From contig NC_052046.1 in assembly GCF_015832195.1 (NCBI RefSeq), forward strand, positions 42,666,473-42,730,472: a stretch of DNA of 64,000 nucleotides, given 5' to 3'. The DNA comes from Motacilla alba alba. Its lineage: Eukaryota; Chordata; Aves; Passeriformes; Motacillidae. Every line of letters starts with the position of its first letter. Position 1 is the stretch's first letter. The notes under the pieces were generated by a model. That model saw only the letters and a program-made list of their open reading frames with translations, was not told the DNA's origin and searched no databases. Shown here piece by piece: positions 12,313-26,900 of the stretch. A program made the position numbers and the translations under genes.

Positions 12313-15300
12313 CAGCACTGTCTTCTGTGCTGAAGTGCAAATACTTCCCTCTATGGGAAGACACATGTTGTGATCTTCAGCAATGCATGGGGATTCCTGA
12401 GGCCTTTAACAATCTCCTTTTAAAACCTGTCCTGAGCATCCTTGGACTTTCCCTCCTAAGCTTTCCAATTTTTTGCAAGGCTTCTCTATAGCATTTTTCA
12501 CAATGGTATTACAAGAGATTAATGAATTATATTGGAAGTAGATGGACATGCCCAGTATGCTGTTGGAAAGCATTTTTCCTTATAAATGTGGTCACCTGGT
12601 AATTCATTCATATGGCATTGGACAAGTAGTTAGGAAAGCCCAGCACAGGGTTTCTAAATTTATGATCAGGTTTCTTGTGGCAGGAAAAATAGGGGGACAT
12701 CATGATGATATGCTCAAGTTTGTCAGATTAGTGACAATAGCAGATGTACTGGAGTGCAAATGTTTCCAGATGCTGCTGTAGCTTTTGAGATGAAGTATGC
12801 TGTTCATCTAGGAATCAGGAGAGAGACACAGGGAGTAAAAAAGGCTCAATAATAATAATAATTAATTGCCATCAAGACCTCAGGAATTCATATGTTCACC
12901 TTCTGATCATATCCATTTAGGGGACTAGCATATTCATACTGTGCCAGCCACAGCCACAAACAGCCACCCCACTCTGAAGAAATAGTCCATTATGAAAAAG
13001 TTATCTTATGATAAGCTGCATCATATGGCTGGACTTGAGTACAGCAAGAACAGGCTGCACCTGCAGGCACAGGGAAAAACCATGACCTCAGCAGCTTTAG
13101 ATGGGACTTCATGGGACTTTCTATTGTGACTGTGTTCAAAGAGCTGCAGGGGAGAACCTGCATGACCTTCTGTGCTAAGTGACACAAACCATCCCATGAA
13201 ATACCTGGATCTGCATCATGTAGGTGATTCTCACAGCCTTTCTTAAAGCAGGAACTACTAACACCATCATCTAATTATCATGAAGCTCCATAGAAGCATG
13301 TGAGCTACTCAACTTTAGGCAGACTCCCAGGACTGAAAAGGATTCAAATGTGTATATATATTTGTATATATGAAGGGCAAACAGGATGTCTAAAGCTGTT
13401 TGATTAAACCAGTTTGTTAGTGACCTGGACCTTTCAAGAGCTGTGCCCACACCTAGGAACTACCTTTTATAATTTAACATTCAATTAGATGATGTGATTC
13501 AGTGAAAAATAGCCACCTTTGTTAGGCACTTGGCAAAGCAAGGCCCTTTACTATAAATCAGTTTTTTTTCTGGTTGATCTTTGTGACCTTGTCTCACAGG
13601 GGAACAAGTTTCCTGCTTCTGTAATATATACCTGAAAGAGTTTATACCAGGAAGGAGAACAGATAGAACCTTGGACAAAGAGAAATGTTTAATGAGTGAA
13701 AGTCCCCAAAGTAGCTATTTATTTTGGATGAGATACTGATACAGTTTTGTGGGATAATTGTCCAAAGACAGTCTTAGACATCTCAAATTGAAGGCAAATC
13801 TCTTCTAGATATTGACACTGGAGGTGTTTGGACTGTATTCCTCTTTATAATCACAGAACCTACCCATAAATCTTTACCTGGTTCCTCCACTCCTCCATCA
13901 TCTGATACTGCATAGTATTTTTCCTTTTTGTCTACAAGAATGGCCAAGGAGCAAAGCAATAGGCTGTGCAAGAGGAATGAAAGGAGACTGGGAGATAGGC
14001 ACCCTGATCTGCTAAGTTAACTAAACAGGGGAAAAATTAAGCACAAATTAATACTAAGGGAGAGAAGAATACTGCAGTGGAGGAAAAAAAATAAAATAAA
14101 CTTTGAAAGTCTGTAGGAGGGGAGAAAGAGGGCAAAGAGAGAAAGTGAAGGAAAGAGCATATGAAGTTTGGATTTGTTTTTTCTTAAGTTTTACAGAAAA
14201 TGTGGTAAGTGTATGTAAAAGCTAACTCCCCATTAATAACTTTCAGATATTCTGCAAACACACTTCTTTTTTGCAAGAAATTTGAAAGCATTGGTAGGGA
14301 AAATGAAATTAGTGTCCTCCCTTCTGTTTGTGTTCCCCTCTTTGGGTGTCCCCGCTTTTGTTATTGAGCCTAATAGGTTATGTGGCAATGTCTCAAGGTT
14401 ATATTCCATGACCTAAAGCCACCTGGCTTGTTAGATTTATTGCATTTTCAAATCAACACTAGTGCATTCCTCTTACTTTCATAACAAGGTATGCTGAACT
14501 ACAATATAATGGAAGCTGTGACTTTATGAGAGGTTTTGAAAAGACATTTAGAATGAAGGCCTTCTTCTAAAATGTAGTCACTATAAAGCCCAGGAATTTC
14601 GGGTTGAGTTTTTTTTTTCATATTTCTTTTAAACAGCTTTAGTAAAGGAATTGCTGAATTGAGGCGGTTAGCCTTTGTCCAGCAACATGTACCAAAGCCT
14701 GCAACACTTTCAGGCTGATGACTAACCTTTTAACAGTAGTTTATACTGGAGAATCCTAAGATTTGAAAACTAACTACCTCCTCTAAGTCCTCTTCACTTC
14801 TACAGTATCTATCCCATTCTGTAACTGCACACATGGATAGTTTTTCTACACAACTGCAGAAGAACTAGTTCACTCAAAACCAAAGAAATAAATCAGCTCT
14901 CTGAGTGGAAAAAGGGCAAGCATTTCAGCAGGAAGTCTGTAATTACCTATCTAAAACTCCTTCTGCATTGGCCACAAAGGAGTTTCCCACAATTACACAC
15001 TCACTGAGCCTAACAAAGGAAGTGAAGGCCTGGCTCCTGTACCCCTTCTTCCTCCCAGATTTAGTAAGGACTGCAGCTCTTTCCATCAAGAGGCCTACAG
15101 TGATGTAGTGTCTCTTGACCCAGCCACCTGCTATCATAAACCTCATGACAGCTAGAGACCGAGGTTGGCACTTTATTGCTGAATGTCTTGGAGATTGCAA
15201 AGGAAAGCAAAGATATAGAGGAGGCAGACATAAGCCATTTTTCTTAGGAGAACAAAGATCAAAATTAGAAGGCTACAGCTTAATGTAAGACATACTATTA

Positions 15301-18300
15301 TTTCAATCAGGCATTTCCATAAAGGAGCAAATCTGAATCATGATTTTGTTGCATGCAAAGCAGTCATCCACTGATTAACAATCTCTGCCTGGATTAATGA
15401 GTCAGCCAAATCACCCACACGTATGAAAACTACAGATAAAATTTATAAGAGCTGTCATTTTTCTTGAGGAAAAGGCAGCTCTGATTAATGGATCTTAGTC
15501 TGCAAAGGCTCCCAGTCATGGACAGCAACACAATTATTCCTTCTATGAACTCTGAAGTTTATGTTACTCACCAGTGATTAACAACTTGGGGTATTTCAAA
15601 TTGGTGCAGTATAAGAAGCATTGCATAATCACTCCAGAAGTCAGGCATCTCGTTTTGGTTTCTTAAACAAATACCAACAAATACCTTTAGTCCCTTTTGA
15701 AATATATTGGCCTTTAACTATTTTTTTTAATAAAAAGCAAAATTGAGTTAGAACTTCACTTCCATTCTGAAATCCTTTTAGGTTCCTTCAGGTTTTTGGC
15801 ATGAACGAAAGTGTGCCATGTTTCTATGAGAACAAAAAAGAAAACTACAAGCACTGCTGAAGTACCAACCATGGTACTAGCCTGCTTTGAAATCTGGATT
15901 TTTTTTAATTAACATTTTTCTTCCTTATTTGTACCTCAAATGCTACCTTATTAGCACTGTTTTGGTAGTTTTGGAGAGCTTGAGAGAGCTTTTTGGTGGG
16001 TTTGAGAGCTAGTCCTCACTGTTAACCTGGGAGAAAACTAGGCTGACAGTAAAGGACTTTGGAGAAGGTGAGCAGTTAACAGGGCAAAACCAATTATATG
16101 GCTCCTTTAGCTAGTGCTCTCTGAAATCAGATCCAGCTCCTAATGTCAACTAACCAAGTTTATGGATACAAAGTTTTGCATTTAAATTTATGCCTAAGAC
16201 ATTTAAATTAAATTTTCATTATATGTAAAGACAGTCAAATCTTCACATTTATCTCCAGTTTAATGAAGTGGTCAATCTGCTCAATAGGCTGTGGCATGAA
16301 CTGAGAACAATGTTTGGGCCATTTTGGCTGGGGTTGCAGCAGTTCTATGCTCCTCATTTAGAGATTAACAAATCCCTTAGCAGATTCTTACAGGACGACC
16401 TTTCTCTTTGGGATGGGATGTGTGAAAGAGGGAGGGCATTCTCCTGGGGAGTCCAAATTTCTGTCAAAGAGAATTCTGTTGAGTGCTGTGGGTTAGAATT
16501 CAATCAATTCCTGAAGATAATAATCTAATGGTTAATCTACACCCATTTATTTAAAGATTCAGCTTGGCTCAGGTAACACTGGGCAGCTTAAAGATTTGTT
16601 GCATGCCACAGCAAACAGTTCCCAAATGGGTGCTTTTCGCTTTCCGGAGTTCAGTGTCATTATGACATTTGCATACCGAGCAGCCATCCACTACTTCATT
16701 ACAACAGCCTCTTCGGTCAACAGTACCAGCTCAATTACCATGTTATCTGAAATACATGTAATGCTCAACTATCGTTACAAAAGCACAGCAATCAAAAAAT
16801 CTGCAAGAGCTCAGAGACCTGCACTTAAGTAAGTGGCCTCAGAAGTAATTCCTCCTCATTAGCCCCATGTCTAACACCAGATGGACACTGAACAACCTGA
16901 AACTCTCCTGAATACAAAACAGCACATGATTCTCCTTTGAGGAGGAGAAATTATTTCAAAAACAATTTTAAGCAGTTCCTGATTTGGTAATATGTGTAGC
17001 CTTCGAGTGGTGCAACATGGAAGAGTTACTGTGTCCTCAAAATAGAAGCTGAGGAGAAGCAGCCCTGCAGAGAACAGTAGCAGAAGACAGACATTACTTC
17101 CATGTGACTTGGTCTGATCCTTCTAAGTCCCTGGATTGTAACTCACATTATGTACAAACAGAAAACATACACAGTTTGATTTTTTTTCTGTCTTTTTCCC
17201 ATTAAAAATCTACTTTTCAGCCTCAGTTATGGCCTTCCTAGAGCTGCTAGGGAATCCATTTCCACTGTGGTTCTCCTGACGTTCTTCTCTCTCTCTGGTC
17301 AGAAGAAAACCTCTCAATCTGTGCTTCCCTGCACAGGACAGGACCCAGCCCAATACTGGGATATCATAACTCTTCTCCATGTTCTTTTCTACCCACTCAC
17401 CCCATGAGCCTCCAGTGAGTGGGTTTAAATACTGACAGGGTTCTTGTGCACAGCCACTCTCCCCAGTATGTAATCCCCACAGACAGTACAGCTCCATCTG
17501 TGCCACATTTCCAAGCATGTGGAGGAGGATCTGCAGGCTGCAGGTTTATTTCAGTGGCATAGAACTTCCATAAGCTTTTGCAGCCCTGAGTGGGTAAGGA
17601 GTTGGAGGGCAGTAAAGCTGCCATCCCACCTTTCTTCCCTTCTCACAAGTCAGCTTTAATATCAAAGAGCAAACTGCAAACACAGGATGAAACAAGATGC
17701 CAGGCTTCTAAAAAGCTATGTCAGTGATTAATAGTGTGATCATGCCAAGACATATGTGGGTTAGCTTACTGCAGTTCAGATTTTAAAAAGAAAATTGAAA
17801 ACGTATTTGCATGATGAGAAATGCATGAAAGACTCACAGAGACAGGGTATTACTATGGTGACCAGTGCAGCATCATATTTAGACTACAGTGAAAAGAGAT
17901 GTTGATGGCAGAATCCTGGCTCCTGAAGCAGCCAGACCTTTAGGGGAGCTGAGCACACTTTAAAAGGAGGATGAAGGTGTTTCCCAGAGAAAACAAAGCA
18001 AAAACACAGACAGAAACACTGTCCTAGCCATGCAGAAGTTTGGAGCTGAGATATGAGGGCTCTTGGATTCCCAAGTACAGCTCTGAGACCACAGCACTAC
18101 TTTTTCAGTATTTCTAGTGCAACAGGCAGAAAACAAGCAGAAACAATGGGTGCATCTGTGAAGCTGGATACCAGAGGAATACAAAGACTGTATTTTTAGC
18201 TTCTTATGAGGAAAACATCACAGCTCAGTTGTTTTCAGCTTGCACATTGATGTTTTGTTGCTAAGGAAGCCAGGGCAAATCATGGGATACAAGGCTCAGA

Positions 18301-20875
18301 CCCAGGAAATACAAAATAATCCCAAAGTCCATATCTAGCTATAAATCACAAATTATTTTTATAAGAGCTGTCTCTAAAGGGAAACATGTTGTCCTGTAGC
18401 TTTGTGATAATTTTCCTCTGAAAAACTCATATTTTGAGCATACCAAACAAATAGTATTCCATCTTTGTGATAAGCTAAAAGCATATACCTGTGTTAGACT
18501 TCAGGTCTACCCTGTTCCTTGCTGAGCTGGTCTTTGTTTTGTTTTGCTTTGTTTTCTCCAGTAATATGTTCATAAATTTCTTCAGTCTTATTCTGCTACT
18601 TTCATCCCGGATTAGGCCATTAGTCTTTTCTTGTACCTGCTTGCACCTAGTGCTGCTACTACAGATTCTACCACCAACTTTCCGTAGCCCTCTACAGTAG
18701 CCATCATCTAGCTTGACTTACAGAATCCTCTGACTCCCTTTATTCCTGTAAAGCTTTCTTAAATCTTTACATGTAACAAGCCCAGCTTATTTGCCTGGCT
18801 GTAACATGACACATTAAAAGTCTCTTTTTTTAAAACACTAGTAACTTTTGAAATTAGGATAAATCAAGGCATCATAGTTTCATGAGGAACGGGCAGTAGA
18901 AATATACTTGATGGTTTGCCACCAATATTACAGCTTCTGGACAAAGAAGCCTCACAACAAATTATCTCCTATTGTCTGTATTTGTCCTCCAAGACAAGGA
19001 TTCATCCAACACACTGAGTACTGCTCCTGTTAGTTCTGGAATGCTAACAGATTGCAGAGGATATTTCAGGAAAATGAGCTGAAACAGAGCTCAGGAAGCT
19101 GTGACATAGTATTGTAGACTATTTTTTTCACAAGAGAGCTCTGAAGGTCTGTGATCCACCACTTGCCCCATCACACCTTTAAGCTCCATGTTTAAAGGAA
19201 CACCAGCTGAACCAGGGTGCCTCAGGACTTGTTCAGTACAGCAGGGAAGATCTGCAGGAATGGAGATCCCATGGCTTCTCTGTACCTCTCTTCCTCAATC
19301 AAGCATCTTTCTGGGGAATAAAGGGCCTGCTTTTGTCTCTGGCAAGTGTCCTTGGTGCTGTCCCTCTGTACCTCAGAGAAGAGGTCTGTCTCTTTCCTTT
19401 CTGTTTTCCCACCAGAAAGAAGTTGAAGACATCCAAAAGAGTCCTCCTCTTCCTTCTTGTCTCCAGATTGTATTAAAGTCTTTTCTCCATCCCTTTCCAG
19501 ATGTACTGTGCTCCAGCACCTTGTTTATGTCTGTGACATCTGCTGGGCTTTTTCCATGGGGTCAGTGGCTGCCGAGTTCCAAGGAGGCAAAACTGGGCAC
19601 AGGTCTCCAGTTGCAGCCAGGCTCACTGGTGATACTACAAGAAGAAAACATCTAAATTTGAGATGAAGTGACACAGAAGCAAATTCAGGCAGCTGAGTCT
19701 ATTAGAGTCATCTGAAGCACTGGTCTTGGTGCTCTCCTGAACTTGACAGGGGAATTCTTGGGTGAGAAGTTTTTGTCTACCAGATACTGATTTTTCCAGG
19801 AGGAGACATCTAAATGTGAGTGGCACAGAATCAGGTGTATAGAACAGTTCCTTAACACTGGGCCAGCCCTGCAGGGTTTAAAACACTGTTTAAAACTGTC
19901 CTCAAGGGATGCTGGACTAGGTGTGTTTCTTTCCACTGTCTTGTGCCTTAAGTCCTTGTACCTGATTTTCTTTGGCCTCAAAAGAGGTAAAAAAGTGACA
20001 AGTTTTAGATTGCAATCTATTTTATGCCATGAGACCCCTTAAATAATTGTACTTATTAATTTTGGTTTTCATTTCTGGCAGATGCTGATGTGTGAAACAG
20101 TCATCCAGAGTCTAGCACAATAAAATGAATACTGTCCCACTCCCTGTCTGCCCAGGGCAGAGGGATTTCTTGTCTGTCAGAAAACCACTGAAAGTCTCCC
20201 TAGCCTTTATGTGGAATAGCTACACACTCCATACTAACACTTAAACATTGATAAAAGTATTTTAATTAAATTTTTTGTAAGTACTTTTCAGAAACTGCTC
20301 AAAGATTTGTCTTTGTACAATGATCTAAATGCTATCCTGTTCCATTGAAACAAATTATTTTCAGGACTAAAGAATTAATCTAAAATTGTCTCTGAAACTT
20401 CTTTTCCCCAAAAGACAGAAATAATTTCAGGCACAAAAATCCATAGAAATAATTGTATATTCTTTAAGTAAACTGTTCAGTTTGGAGCTGGACTTCAAAA
20501 ATGATTGGTTATTTTTGTATTCTAAGTAGCTTGACTAAGATTTAAATTTGAGAAACTAAAATCAATCACTTTAGCAGACTAAATCCCATGGTTCAAACTC
20601 AGCTCTTCTGTAATCATTTTAGATAAAAAGTATTTACAAACAACCCTAGGAGTGGAGAAAACAAGATCAGCTCTTTCCTTGGAGTGGCAAGGGCTTATTG
20701 TTGCAAACCCACAGCGTCTGTTCTCATATGATGGGGAAGTGAGAAACCACATATAATTACTGTCTGCACTCTTGGAGCCACTAGCTGCCTTTAATTGCAG
20801 AGAGTTTGCAGAGTCTGTCTAATGTAAATTCTCTCTGCAATTAAATCCAGCTCACTCACATCTCATCTGAGCAAC
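12313..20875. other. Intergenic, no supportable gene
   Basis: About 8.5 kb of AT-rich sequence with short chance frames. An (AAT)n-like patch lies near 12848-12862 and a TATA-repeat patch near 13350-13372. The hairpin at 20790-20845 is listed separately. I looked for EF-hand coding text on the minus strand (MYL5 would be expected here by mammalian gene order) and saw none. Confidence 0.5.
20790..20845. repeat. Perfect 15-bp inverted repeat, 26-nt loop
   Basis: TTTAATTGCAGAGAG (20790-20804) and CTCTCTGCAATTAAA (20831-20845) are exact reverse complements. The loop shows no further pairing. Confidence 0.95.
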
Positions 20876-20962
20876 TGACCCTCAGTGACCTTGCTGGAGA
20901 AGGGGGGGTTGGACTGGACCAGGACCTCCAGAGACCCCTACCACCCTCAGCTGTTTTTCCGC
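20876..20962 (+). mobile_element. Short CR1 3'-end fragment
   Basis: Matches the last part of the CR1 3' UTR: ggagaagggggggttggactggaccaggacctccagagaccccta resembles the consensus ggttggactagatgatctccagaggtccctt. Heavily 5'-truncated, diverged. Confidence 0.6.
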
Positions 20963-23900
20963 CCTTTGAGGCTGTGATCCCCCCCAACAGCAATGAGGAG
21001 GTGTGGTCAGCAGCCACCTTGAGACAGCCCTCCTCCCCGTGCAGAACAGCGCCCCGGTCAAACCCCAGGTCAGGAGGTCTCAGCTCCTTATTCCTGCTCT
21101 ATGCCACAGCCCATCAAGACCCCTTACCCGCTGCAATGGCAGGGTGAGGGCAAGATGAAGCATTTCCTGACAGGCTGGAGTCACTTGGTAGGAGCTCACG
21201 CTCAGAAGAAAGATTGGGGGGTGGGGTGGGGTGGTAATGGTGAGGTGCTTACCTCAGCATGGAATGCTGGCTGAACTGCAGAGCAGAGCTGCCCCACCAG
21301 AGCTGAAGGCGCATGCATTTCCTGGCCTGACCTGAGGCATCAAAGACATCCCAAAGCTTAGAAGCCCAGAACGCATAGACTCCCGGCTGAGTTGGGAAAG
21401 GTTTCTTTCAGGTGACACAGGCTGCTTCTCGGAAGGCCGGTGCTGGTGCTGAGGGTAGCTTTACATTGTTATGAAAGAAGAGAAACTGCTTGGTGGTGGT
21501 GGGGCAGATCTTGAGGAATTTCTTGTTTGCTGTCCCTGCCTGTGGGAGGAAGGCCTTTGCAGAGACTGGGCCACCATCTGGCCTCGATGAAAAAGCTATG
21601 ATCAGTCTCTGGGACATAGTGGTGAGACAGGGAAAACAGAAGTGCACAGGCTCACAGGCAGCATCAGTCATGGGTTGGAGCTGCACTGTGCTGGCAGGGT
21701 CATGAACAGGAGACCCAAGTGCAGCCAGAGTGATAAACATGAGAAACCCTCACAAATACCATAGACCTTAGGAGCCCTGGCTTCTGGAGTCCTGACTTGC
21801 CTTTGTAATAACATTTCCATGCTCCAAACATCCTCCCATACCCACCCACAGCAAACTACCAGCAGGAAAAACAGGCTGCACATCAGAGGTAGAACATTTG
21901 TTGGGATAGGAGGAGCTGACATTAAGTTTATTTTCCATATCCTTTAAGACATTGTTAATCTGAACAAATACATTCCTGCCCTGAAATTACTTTAAAGAGC
22001 AATTTTGCAGATTATAAGCACAAGTTACCTGGGCATGGCTGATCTAATTTGTTATGTTCTTTAATGTACTTGCAACAAAAACAATCTTGTTGTTCTCCTC
22101 TGTACAATGAACCCTATACAAAAGGATGCTAAAAAATAGCCTAACAAGTCATTCTTGCTGGACATAAATTAAACAGATATAATTCAACTGCTGACTCATT
22201 AAATAGAAGCAAGAGAAAAAATTCCTGAACTTGGAATGATTTAGAGATATGGGTAGGGTAACAATACATTGTCAAATTTTCTGCCAAGCATGAGTCTCAG
22301 TAATAACACCCATAAGAGAAAACACATTGGACAATGCGAACATTGCTGCAAATGGGCATTGAGGTTTCTTCACCCTGTTGCAGTCCAGATCTCTCTGCAG
22401 CGAGAATTAGTTCTCATGTTATGTATGACTGCATATGAATGTAACATTTTTACCAAAAAGACCTCTTGAATGCATAAGTGAAATTCCAGACTTCTGGAAA
22501 AAATGTCAAAATCAAATGAGAGAACCTAAAAGCTTGATGACTAGGAGACAATGCTAAAATTCACATTTTATTTATCTTAAATGAGTGATTTACCATCTGA
22601 GTAGCATTAGGGAAAATGGAAACCATAGGGATTATCTTATCTTCATTACTGAATGTTTAGGTCAGACAGATGTGGGGCTAACCACTAGACATGTTCATGT
22701 TTTGCTATTAAGGCGTTATCTGAAGAAGGAAATTATAAACCACATTGCCATACCCGATGTGCTATTGCCCAAAAGTTGCTCTTTTCCCATTTGCTCAGGA
22801 CAGAGCAGACTTTCATAATAGGCATTTTCCCACTTAGGCCAGGCCTGTAAATAATCTTGTTAGAAGTCTTTTTTAAAAGGATTTGGTAGACATAGGTACT
22901 TTGTTGCACGAAAGGATTCATTACTATGATATGCCTTTGCTACTTGTTTCAAATGAAAGCCAGGCTTTCTGCATGCTCTTCAGAGGGGATACAGCAGCAG
23001 ATTTGGAAAGCTTTTCTTCATTTTCTCAAGCAGTAACGCTTCAGCAGCCTAGAGACCTTAGTTTGTTTCCATCTGCCTGTGCAGACTTCTAAGAGATAGA
23101 TCTGAATGTTTTTTTATTCCAGCAGAAATCTCACTAAGATTTTACTTTGATTGTGGCCTTCACACATGCTCAAGAGACGTTATATCTGTGTAGACAGATA
23201 GATGGGAACTAATCCTGCAAAGAGGGAGGCAACTTCACATCAGAATCCTCTATGGCTTAATTACAACCAACATGCCTGTGTCAGATGTTTTCATCTTGAA
23301 AATTTGGCACATTACATCAAATACTTTTTTCAGACATTTGACATCAGCAACATATGACAAACATGCTAAAAGAGTACTTCTTTCTCCACTCAGACTATCG
23401 AAAACCCTACAATTTAATGCAAATTAGTTTTGGCTTAACAGTTGCCCTCCAATGTGCGTGGTGTGGGTTTCATCACATTATTAATGAGATTGCATCTCTG
23501 ATGTGCCTGTGAGCTACAGGTCAAAGGGGAATTGATAGCCAGTACGTGACTGGTTCTTATTCCACAGCTCTTCAACCATGTTTCCAAGGCAGACAATTCG
23601 TGTATTTTACCCTGTGATCCAAAACAATCCACAGAAGGAGAAGGCTTTCAAAAAAGAAAGGCAAAAAATTTGCCAGTGTCATAGAGCAGAGAAGCTTTGG
23701 TTTGAGTGGTGTTTGTTGAGTGATGTTTGTTGCTCCACGTGCACATTCTTGGCAAGAGAATGTCCATGCTTTTATGATTTCTCTTCCTTCCACTACCAGT
23801 ACTCTTCATTATAATAGGTGTCTCCATTTGCAGTTTCTTCACTATTGGCTTGCAGATACTTACCCTAGTTTAAGCAATGAACATTATTTAGCATGGTTAC

Positions 23901-26900
23901 TGTTGAGTGATATAATTCTACTTAATTTTTTATTTCCTTAATTAGTTAATATGCTGTTACTTGAAATGGTGTTACTTCACCCAGTTAAAACCAGAATAAA
24001 GAACAGAACATGAACTATTAATGTAGGACCTAAATATATGCTTGAAAAACTCCCTTAGATCTTCAGTGATTATTTTATTATAAAGTATTTTTATTGCAGT
24101 GAACCTAGATGTCAGACCTAAATAAAGGAAACTTATTTATACTTTTTACAATATAATTAGCATAATAGGTCAACCTTTGAGTCTGCCAATACTTAAATAA
24201 GATAGTCAGGGGTCAAAAATTAGTTAAGTTTTAATGTATGAATGGCCTTGTTTTTAAGAATGTTATCAATAAGTCTTATGCAAAATACTTGTCCTTAGGA
24301 AAATGAAAATGTGGGAGAAAGGTTGTATAGCTAAAATGCAGAGAGATGGCTGTTTGCTTTTTCAAAAGAGTTTGAAATACTTACTCCAATATAGAGGGAA
24401 GCCTTATCTTTTAAATGAAATGCAGACTGCTAAAGATTTAGATGGGTCAGAGGAGAAAACCTGGCCTATATGTTTTTATGAAAAGCTATCAGAAGCTACA
24501 GTCTTATCCCTGCCCCAAGGGGAATTCAGGAATATAAATAAATTGCACCAGTGTCAGAAGTGATGAGTGTATAGCAGCTGACTGCAAGGAAAGCTTGTAA
24601 GCATACTCTGGTGAAGCACAAGAGCCAGGCAGCCTCTAAGTCTCTTGTAGCTCACAGCCCATTTCAGACAGTTTCTCTGCCCAAGAAGTCATGTAAGAAA
24701 AATTTAATTTTAAGACACAGCTTTCTTCACTCAACTTTTTTTTGTTGGTCCTCTTTCTAGATTCTTTCAGTGCCAAATCAGAAGCTTACCTCAACAAATA
24801 AAATTTCCTTGTACCATGTTGACTGTTAACTAGACAGACTAAACAGTTGAGCTCATGCTGACTGTACTTGGAGACAAAGCAGAGGAGAGCAGCTTGATTT
24901 ATTGTCAGCAGGAAGCTGCTTTTTCCAGTGAGGGAATGTGGTGTCTGAGGAGGCAACGGCAGCTCCTGCTGCAATTCACAGTACTTCTGACATGAGAAAG
25001 GTAAGGGCATGCTTTTTTCACAACAGTGTTATTTTCTGAGTGCATAGGTGAAAAGTAAGCAACCTCACCTTTATGAAATGAGCGCTCACACTTCCCCTCT
25101 TACATGAAACCTTTCAGTCTACAAGGAAGCTCATGAAGTTGATGATGTGTTCAATGTGGAAATGAACAGCTGGATTTTAGAGCATTAATATGGTAAAATA
25201 AATTGGTTTTGTGTAGTTTTTTCCCTTTACATTAGTGATGAGCCAGCATAATATACTGCAGCACCAGCCTGAATGGTTGACTGCATTGGCTCTGCTATCA
25301 CAGTTGACCTTTGTTTTACAAGCAACCAGTTCTACACAGGTTACCTTCGCTGGCCTCTGTAGTATGTAATTTATCCCATGCTCTTTGTATGAACAACTCC
25401 ACTGGGTAACACATTACAGTGTCTCTCTTCAGCATGTGCAAAGGCCACAAGGACAATCAAATATCAATCTCATTATTTCTGCAGGAATAAAAATTCTTCG
25501 GGTCTGTCTCACGGAAGCTTTACTTTTCATGCAGTCTATGAGTTTTTCAAAATCAAATGATAATTCCAGCTTCGTAGTCTCAAGCCACAGGATGTGATCA
25601 CCCCATCACTTATGCAGAGGCTAATTATTCCCTAAAAGTACTTAAAATTTTCTGTAACAATTTTGATTTTAAAAATTTGTGCTGCTGAGAACATTTAAAT
25701 GGTGCAATTACATTTTCAGATATATTAGCACGTGTGACAGCACAAGACACAGAACAAATCGGCCTCCCGTGGATAAAGTTCTATCAGGAGTTGAGCTTTA
25801 AAGCATTACAGTAATTCTGCAGGGCCATAAAGAGAACTTAAAATCATAACAATTGGTATCTGTATTAAATAATTCTGTCTTCAGATCTGTTAGTTATACA
25901 TGGAAACAAGACCTGGGTATTTGCTCAAGGTGGAAGCCACTGTGAAATTCAGCACAAGAACACAGAAGAGGTTCTTTGTGAAATACTATTCTAGTCTAAC
26001 AAATTTGAAGACAGAACTAAACCATACCCTACATATTTTCCTAACAACTCTGTGATACTGTGGAAAAAAAAATCATTAAAGCTGAAAAAAGCATCAGGAA
26101 AATAGGCATGGTTTTTAACTAGCTAGTTATTTCTTTCTGGGCTGGTATAATGAAAATCTAAACAAATTGGTCTTTCTGCAGAAACCATGTATTTTTCATG
26201 CATTTCTTCCCAGTATTCACTCTACCACATGAATATTTTCTTTTGGTCTTCCAGACTTACGAGTGTCTCTCATGACCCTGAGCTCTTTTTGGTTGATTGG
26301 ACAGCGGGCCAAGGGACAGTATGTGCCTTGGCTGGTTTGGAACAGGAGACAAGGTGCCAACTGCCCAGCTTAACTCTGCTCCTGAGCTTTTGGGGAGCTC
26401 ACCAGAAGACAGAACATCTGACCCTTCTCTGTGTTCCCTTATGCACATCACTGTGTCTTCCTTCTTGTCTTCCTAGACACCAATTTCTACGAAATTTATA
26501 TGACATAAAAGCCATTGGGATTTCCAGCATGACTGAAACAGGTCAACACACACAAAAAGTTACTTATACAGATCACAGACTTTTCCCTTGGCAAAAGGAT
26601 GGGACTTCTAGTGAAGCACGAAGTGAATTGTCCTTCTTTCACAAATACTTGCTAGCTCTCATTTTCAGTAACACTGACTACATGCATGACAAACATAATT
26701 ACTTTTCCATTTCTCATCCTTCTGGGCTGGTTTAGGCCCAGTTGGTTTGTTTTGTATTTACTGGTCAGCAGCTATATCAGAAACAAAAGAAGGACTGAAA
26801 TTAACTGGTTAATTCTGGATTTCTGTGAAGTTTTCACATGCCACTTTCTGCCACCGCCTGTGTAATAAAAATATTGATTTGCTCTTTTCCAATTACACAA

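Noticed and set aside
26187..26735. 182-codon plus-strand open frame
   Set aside because: No recognisable domain, ordinary composition of the surrounding intergenic DNA, and no convincing flanking splice sites.
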